From Humulus lupulus (taxonomy: Eukaryota; Streptophyta; Magnoliopsida; Rosales; Cannabaceae): a DNA stretch of 64,000 bases. Shown piece after piece: positions 58,454 through 64,000 of the stretch. The translations under genes and the position numbers were made by a program. How positions within the stretch are numbered: position 1 is the first letter of the stretch; the number at the start of each line of letters is the position of its first letter. The DNA lies in assembly GCF_963169125.1 (NCBI RefSeq), contig NC_084794.1, forward strand, positions 73,877,665 through 73,941,664, given 5' to 3'. The notes beneath the pieces were generated by a model. The model worked only from the letters and a program-made list of their open reading frames with translations, was not told where the DNA came from and searched no databases.

Positions 58454-61400
58454 ATGGCTGCAGATGAAGGAAAGGTGAAACTCGAGAAGTTCGATGGCGC
58501 AGATTTTGGATTTTGGAAGATGCAAATCGAAGACTACCTATACCAGAAAAAGCTTTATCAACCTCTCTCAGAAAAGAAGCCAGAGGGTATGAAAGATGAA
58601 GAATGGAATCTTCTCGATAGACAAGCCCTCGGAGTTATTCGATTGACGTTGTCTCGCAATGTTGCTTTCAATATAGCAAAGGAAAAGACCACGACGGGTC
58701 TTATGGCAGCACTCTCTAATATGTATGAGAAGCCATCAGCCTCAAACAAAGTTCATTTGATGAGGCGATTATTCAATTTGCGGATGACGGAAGGCTCATC
58801 GGTAGCTCAACATCTAAATGAACTCAACACCGTCACAACCTAATTGAGTTCAGTTGGAATTGAGTTTGACGAAGAAGTACGAGCATTAATACTTTTGTCT
58901 TCTTTACCAGACAGCTGGAATGCTACAGTCACAGCTGTGAGTAGCTCATCAGGAAGCAATAAGTTAAAATTTGATGATGTTCGTGATCTAGTTCTCAGTG
59001 AAGAGATCCGACGGAGAGAGTCGGGTGAATCATCAACCTTTTCAGTATTACATACAGAGTCAAGAGGGAGAAATTCAACTAGAGGGAATGGCCATGGAAG
59101 ATCGAACTATCGAGGTAAATCCAGAGATAAGAGGTCCAAATCTAGGAATCCCAATAATTCCCAGAGCTCGAAGACCATCGAGTGTTGGAATTGCGGTAAG
59201 ATTGGACACTACAAAAATCAGTGCAAGAATGCACCGAAAAGCCAAGATGGGAAGGCAGAAGCAAATGTTACTTCTACCTCAGAGGGTGATGATGCGTTGA
59301 TATGCTCTCTAGAGAGCAAGGAAGAATCTTGGGTGTTAGATTCTGGAGCATCATTCCACGCTACTTCAAAGAAACAATTCTTTGAGAGGTATGTCCCTGG
59401 AAACCTTGGAAAGGTATACCTTGGTGATGACCAACCTTGTGATATTGTTGGTAAAGGTGTAGTGAAGATTAAGTTAAATGGGTCTGTTTGGGAGCTAAAG
59501 GATGTCAGACATATTCCCGAACTAAGAAAAAACTTGATCTCAGTAGGGAAGTTGGCTAGTGAAGGCTACACTACAAACTTCCAAGGTGATAATTGGAAGA
59601 TTTCAAAGGGTGCAATGACGGTTGCTCATGGCAAGAAGAGCGGCACACTTTACATGACAGCAAGTGGGTGCTATTCAATTTCAGTTGCAATAGGGAATGA
59701 AAATTCTAATATGTGGCACCAGAGACTTGGCCACATGAGTGAGAAAGGGATGAAACTCATGCATTCGAAGGGAAAACTCCCAGGTCTACGATCAGTTGAG
59801 ATAGACATGTGCGAAGAATGCATACTTGGAAAGCAGAAGAGGGTAAGCTTTCAGACAAGTAGTAGAACCCCAAAGAAGGAAAGATTAGAGCTTGTTCACT
59901 CTGATGTTTGGGGACCAACGACTACATCATCCATTGGTGGGAAACACTACTTTGTGACTTTTATCGATGATCATTCTCGGAAGGTATGGGTTTACTTTCT
60001 AAAGCATAAGTCCGAAGTGTTTGAGGCTTTCAAGAGATGGAAAGCTATGGTTGAAAATGAGACAGGTCTAAAGATTAAAAAGCTCAGAACTGACAATGGT
60101 GGTGAATATGAAGACAACATATTCAAGAAGTTTTGTTATGAGCACGGAATCAGAATGGAGAGAACCGTGCCAGGAACACCTCAACATAATGGTGTAGCTG
60201 AGCGTATGAACCGAACATTGACAGAAAGAGCGAGAAGCATGCGTATACAGTCAGGTTTACCAAAGCAGTTCTGGGCAGAAGCTGTCAACACAGCAGCTTA
60301 CTTGATTAATCGAGGCCCATCAAGTCCACTAGAGCACAGAATACCAGAGGAGGTATGGAGTGGAAAAGAGATAAACCTATCACATCTAAAAGTTTTCGGT
60401 TGTGTAGCTTATGTGCATATTAGTGATCAAGGGAGGAATAAGCTTGATCCCAAATCTAAGAAATGCATATTCCTTGGCTATGGCGGGGATGAGTTTGGCT
60501 ACCGTATTTGGGATGATGAAAACAAAAAGGTCATTCGTAGTAGAGATGTGATTTTCAACGAAAGAGTGATGTACAAGGACAGACACAAAATTGACGCTAT
60601 TGACTCAGAGCATAGTGGGCCAATATTTGTAGATGGAGATTATGACCCAGATAGTTATGTGACAGAGTCGATTGAGACAAGTCCTCAGCAAAAGGAACTT
60701 GTTGGACAAAGCGGTACGCAACAGTCTGACGCAACATTACCTCCTACTCCAGCTCCTGTATTGAGAAGGTCTTCTCGACCTCATGTGCCTAATAGGAGAT
60801 ATATGAACTATTTGTTGTTGACTGATGAAGGAGAGCCTAAATGCTATGATGAAGCATGTCAGACTAGTGATGCAAGCAAGTGGGAGCTTTCCATGAAAGA
60901 CGAGATGCAGTCTTTGATTTCCAACCAGACATGGGAACTAGTTGAGTTACCCGTGGGTAAGAAGGCACTTCACAACAAATGGGTGTATCGGGTGAAAAAA
61001 GAGCATGATGGCTCTAAGAGATATAAAGCCCGATTAGTAGTCAAAGGATTTCAGCAGAAGGAAGGAGTTGACTATACTGAGATTTTTGCTCCTGTTGTAA
61101 AGCTCAATACTATTAGATCAGTGTTGAGTATTGTTGCCATTGAAGATCTTCATCTTGAACAGTTAGACGTGAAGACCGCATTTCTTCATGGAGACTTGGA
61201 TGAGGAGATATACATGCATCAACCAGAAGGTTTTTCAGAGAATGGGAAGAAGAACATGGTATGCAAACTTAAGAAGAGTTTGTATGGCCTAAAACAAGCC
61301 CCAAGGCAGTGGTACAAAAAGTTTGACGGTTTTATGCACAAGGAAGGCTTCCAGAAGTGCAACGCTGACCACTGCTGCTATTTCAAAAGATATAGGTCCA

Positions 61401-62383
61401 GCTTTATCATTTTGCTACTTTATGTTGATGATATGTTAGTAGCAGGTCCAGATATGGATGATATCAGAAGGTTGAAGCAGCAATTGTCAAAAGAGTTTGA
61501 CATGAAGGACTTAGGTCCAGCAAAGAAGATTCTTGGAATGCAAATCACAAGAGATAAGCATAGAGGGATTTTGCAGTTGTCTCAGTCAGAGTACATCAAA
61601 CGTGTTTTGCAGAGGTTCAACATAGGCAATGCCAAGCCAGTTAGTACACCGTTGGCAAGTCATTTTCGCCTATCCAAGGGTCAGTCCCCTGAGACAGAGG
61701 AAGCCAGAGATTTCATGGCTAAGATTCCTTATGCCTCAGCTATTGGGAGTTTGATGTATGCGATGGTTTGTACAAGACCATATATTGGACATGCAGTGGG
61801 AGTTGTTAGCAGGTTTATGTCAAATCCAGGAAAAGCTCACTGGGAAGCAGTGAAGTGGATTTTGAGGTATCTACGAGGCACCACAGATAAGTGTTTGTAC
61901 TTTGGAAAAGGTGAATTAAAAGTACATGGCTATGTAGATGCAGACTTCGGAGGTGAAGTCGATCACCGAAAAAGCACCACGGGTTATATATTCACTGTTG
62001 GAAATACAGCTGTTAGTTGGATGTCTCAAATGCAAAAGATTGTAGCTTTATCCACTATAGAGGCTGAGTATGTAGCAGTGACTGAAGCCAGTAAAGAGAT
62101 GATATGGCTTCAAGGTTTGTTAACTGAGCTAGGATTCAAGCAAGAGAATAATGTTTTGCATAGTGATAGTCAGAGTGCGATCCACCTGGCAAAGAATTCA
62201 GCATTTCATTCTAGAACCAAGCATATTGGACTTCGTTATCATTTCATCAGATCTTTATTGGAAGATGAAGTGTTAATACTGGAGAAGATCCAAGGAAGTA
62301 AGAATCTAGCCGATATGTTGACAAAGATGGTGACGATTGAGAAACTGAAGTTGTGTTCAACTTTAGTTGGCCTGCAAGAGTAA
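58454..62383 (+). pseudogene. Copia-F gag-pol polyprotein, one stop in gag
   Basis: A single frame of about 1310 codons from ATG 58454 (MAADEGKVKLEKFDG) to TAA 62381-62383, interrupted only by TAA at 58841-58843. Domains in order: gag (about 1-240, UBN2 type), zinc knuckle CWNCGKIGHYKNQC (~242), aspartic protease WVLDSGASFHAT (~295), integrase with MWHQRLGHMSEKG, HSDVWGP, RTDNGGEY and NGVAERMN (~415-650), reverse transcriptase with YKARLVVKGFQQKEG, QLDVKTAFLHGDL and LLYVDDMLVAG (~990), and RNase H with VDADFGGEVDHRKSTTGY, STIEAEYVA and HSDSQSAIHLAKN. All catalytic residues I can check are present. The polyprotein would be cut by its own protease; the stop should prevent that. Confidence 0.9.
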
Positions 62384-62442
62384 TAAGAACGAAAAGCTCT
62401 GCTGCATAGAGTAAAGTGTGAAGACAGATTGAAATCAGTCTT

Positions 62443-62454
62443 CAAGTGGGAGAT
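62443..62454 (+). promoter_or_regulatory. Polypurine tract of Copia-F
   Basis: CAAGTGGGAGAT lies directly before the 3' LTR; it would prime plus-strand DNA. Confidence 0.85.
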
Positions 62455-62884
62455 TGTTAAGAAAATGAATACTATATTTAGATATTCCTATATTAAGAGT
62501 TATTAATATAGCTTTACTAAAATAAGGAAAGGCTTATATTAATTAGTATATATAGGATGACTAAAAAAAAATGTGTGGTTTATATGGTTTAGAAAAACCT
62601 ATAAATTAGTTTTATGTATTCATTCTCAAACATCCCAAAACAAAAAGAAGAAAAGCTTAGAGAGAGAAAAGCTTTTGAGAGAATTTTTGTGAGAAAATTT
62701 TTTTGGGTATAATTGGGGTGTGGGTTGTGAGAAGTGTTGTAAACACTTTGTGTATTTTTTGTTTCTCAATTTTAGTAAAAGAATTGCAGCAGATTTAGAC
62801 ATTTTTGCGTGTGTGTTATTTCCACTATTATTTTTATTCTCACTAATCTGATTCATAAAAAAATTCGCATAATTTTTCCCAACA
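62455..62884 (+). repeat. Copia-F 3' LTR
   Basis: 430 bp, the same ends as the 5' LTR. About nine single-base differences are seen, mainly near 62565, 62656, 62695-62702, 62771, 62823, 62859 and 62869. Confidence 0.95.
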
Positions 62885-62953
62885 TCAACTTATCCATATA
62901 TAAAATATACTAAAAATACCTATAAGTAGTAATTAAAAACAATCACTACCTAA

Positions 62954-64000
62954 ATTTTTTCTACATATGTATTTGATAAATATCAACAATATTTTATATA
63001 CTGCTAGATTTATCAATGAACTCATATTTAATTATGTAGAACTAATGGTAAGTGGTAACCTCATCTCAACAAAATGAAGGATTAATTATTTTTATTAATG
63101 GAATTGACTAAAGTCCTGCTTTATACATTTTGTTTTCTAATCACTGTTTATATTTTGTAGTTTTATTTATTTATTATTACTATAAGTAATGGAAAAATGA
63201 TGACATAAATATTAAATGTTTTTGAAATATAATATATTATTATTAAATTTTTTACAACAAAAATACCTAAAATGTTCATTGGAATAACAGAGGTCGCTTA
63301 ACAAATATCACGTTTTAATAAGTCCAACTCATAAATTTTCAAAAATGATTTAAATTGATTTTAAAATAAAATATTAAATTAAAGCACAAACATTATTACT
63401 AAAGTAATATTTTTTAATAAAAATAAATTAAAACTAATAGAATTAATGGTCGCACTGTTTTAACAACTATGTCTATTTTTTTCGTAAAAAAATAAAGCTA
63501 AGTTTATATTAAATTACTACATTTCCTAAATTACAATGTCACATGTCTTCATTCTTAAAGTACATATACATACAAACAACAAATGCAAAAAAGATCAAAG
63601 ATTGGTGAGCTTTATTTATCAATTAATAATAACTTCACATAAACTTAATATTATGTGCACGCTTTGAACTCCTTCAAATGACATCTTAGTTTGAGTGATA
63701 AACTATATCATTTGACTTTTCCATTCATTCCAAAAGCTCAAGTCAAAAACGAAAGCTTACTCAATCAAAACCAAAACAACTGTATGCAAACTAATACTTT
63801 TATATTCATAATAGGGATTTCACACGCATTTCTCATCTCGAGCTTATTTGATCATGAAATGAGTGATTAAAAAGATAAATAAAAGGGCCATAATAGTGAT
63901 CTACTTGTTTTTATTTTAAAAATAGAATCACACATGCACAAGAAATTTATTTTATAATGATTGATCACTAATCATGGATACACTGATGCAAGACAAAAGT
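62954..64000. other. AT-rich spacer at the right end, no gene seen
   Basis: Very AT-rich on both strands with no coding frame of note. No LTR end or TIR is recognised. Part of a host gene beyond the window edge cannot be excluded. Confidence 0.4.

Larger units (their letters stand above)
57966..62884 (+). mobile_element. Copia-F: nearly complete Tork/Tnt1-like Ty1/copia retrotransposon
   Basis: It has two LTRs of 430 bp each, about 9 differences between them by eye (near 98% identity), a tRNA-Met-type primer-binding site, one gag-pol frame and a polypurine tract. One nonsense codon in gag is the only break found. The five bases flanking the LTRs (CTTTC and TCAAC) do not match. It is the youngest full element in the window and lies in the right arm of a hairpin element. 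Confidence 0.9.
57658..62953. mobile_element. Foldback / MITE-like hairpin element split by Copia-F
   Basis: Left arm (about 57658-57838) and right arm (57890-57965 and 62885-62953) are inverted copies. GGATGTCGAAATCAAGATT (57811) pairs with AATCTTGATTTCGACATCC (57895); TATAATGTAGTTACAAGA (57747) pairs with TCTTGTAACTACATTATA (57941). Beyond Copia-F, the words AAATACC.ATAA and AATTAAAAACAATCACTAC pair with the left end. Without Copia-F the element is about 385 bp and non-coding, with a short loop. The exact outer ends and target duplication are unclear. Confidence 0.65.

Noticed and set aside
58137..58454. Open frame on the - strand repeated at 62626-62856
   Set aside because: Both copies are within the two LTRs of Copia-F; the repetition only reflects LTR identity.
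1..64000. Endogenous pararetrovirus or envelope-bearing element
   Set aside because: Every pol region has a Ty1/copia or Ty3/gypsy domain order with integrase or LTRs, and no movement protein, coat or envelope-like frame was seen.

Overview
This 64 kb window is plant nuclear DNA made almost entirely of transposable elements. I see no host gene, tRNA, rRNA or CRISPR array. It is AT-rich and holds Ty3/gypsy elements of the Tat type, several Ty1/copia elements, four very long solo LTRs that begin TGTAACG, a plant L1-type LINE and two miniature inverted-repeat elements. This suits a repeat-rich intergenic region of a flowering plant, probably a eudicot. I cannot name the species.

Left part (1-24 kb). 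Positions 1-6903 are the 3' part of a Tat element (Tat-1): a decayed polymerase on the + strand and, downstream and convergent, a decayed antisense gene on the - strand (3267-5898) with its own TATA box. What looks like its 3' LTR (about 9542-10130) is cut off from the internal region by a copia 3' fragment (Copia-A, 6910-9541). Tat-1 seems to sit inside the 5' LTR of a second copy of that copia family (Copia-B, 10131-20525). The 3' LTR of Copia-B is split by a 4.1 kb solo LTR (Solo-1, 16028-20145) with a perfect 5-bp target duplication. A third copia (Copia-C, 20526-23968) follows and breaks off in its RNase H region.

Middle part (24-40 kb). Copia-D lies on the - strand (LTR at 24205-26087, coding 26110-30137, second LTR 35250-36926). 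Between its gag and its truncated second LTR sits the 5' half of another Tat element (Tat-2, 31186-35249). To the right are a Tourist-like MITE (37175-37558) and the RNase H plus short 3' LTR of a copia (Copia-E, 38307-39083). Copia-E resumes within about 18 codons of where Copia-C stops, so the two may be halves of one element.

Right part (40-64 kb). Tat-3 (39912-55740) carries a 5' LTR, gag, protease, reverse transcriptase and part of RNase H. It is cut by Solo-2 (42002-47992), which itself holds a 5'-truncated LINE (43885-47605), and by Solo-3 (49415-53988), which itself holds Solo-4 (49960-52471). Each of these solo LTRs has a perfect 5-bp duplication and the LINE has a 14-bp one, so the order of insertion can be read directly. 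Tat-3 ends at an AT-rich tandem repeat. Last comes a young Tork/Tnt1-like copia (Copia-F, 57966-62884) with two 430-bp LTRs about 98% identical and a gag-pol frame broken by one stop. It is inserted in the right arm of a hairpin (foldback) element spanning about 57658-62953.

No working gene system acts in the window. The closest to function are the gag-pol of Copia-F and ORF2 of the LINE, each spoiled by one nonsense codon. The most unusual content is the promoter-bearing, intron-like antisense gene of Tat-1, the copia family with no recognisable gag, and the clean nested insertion record.
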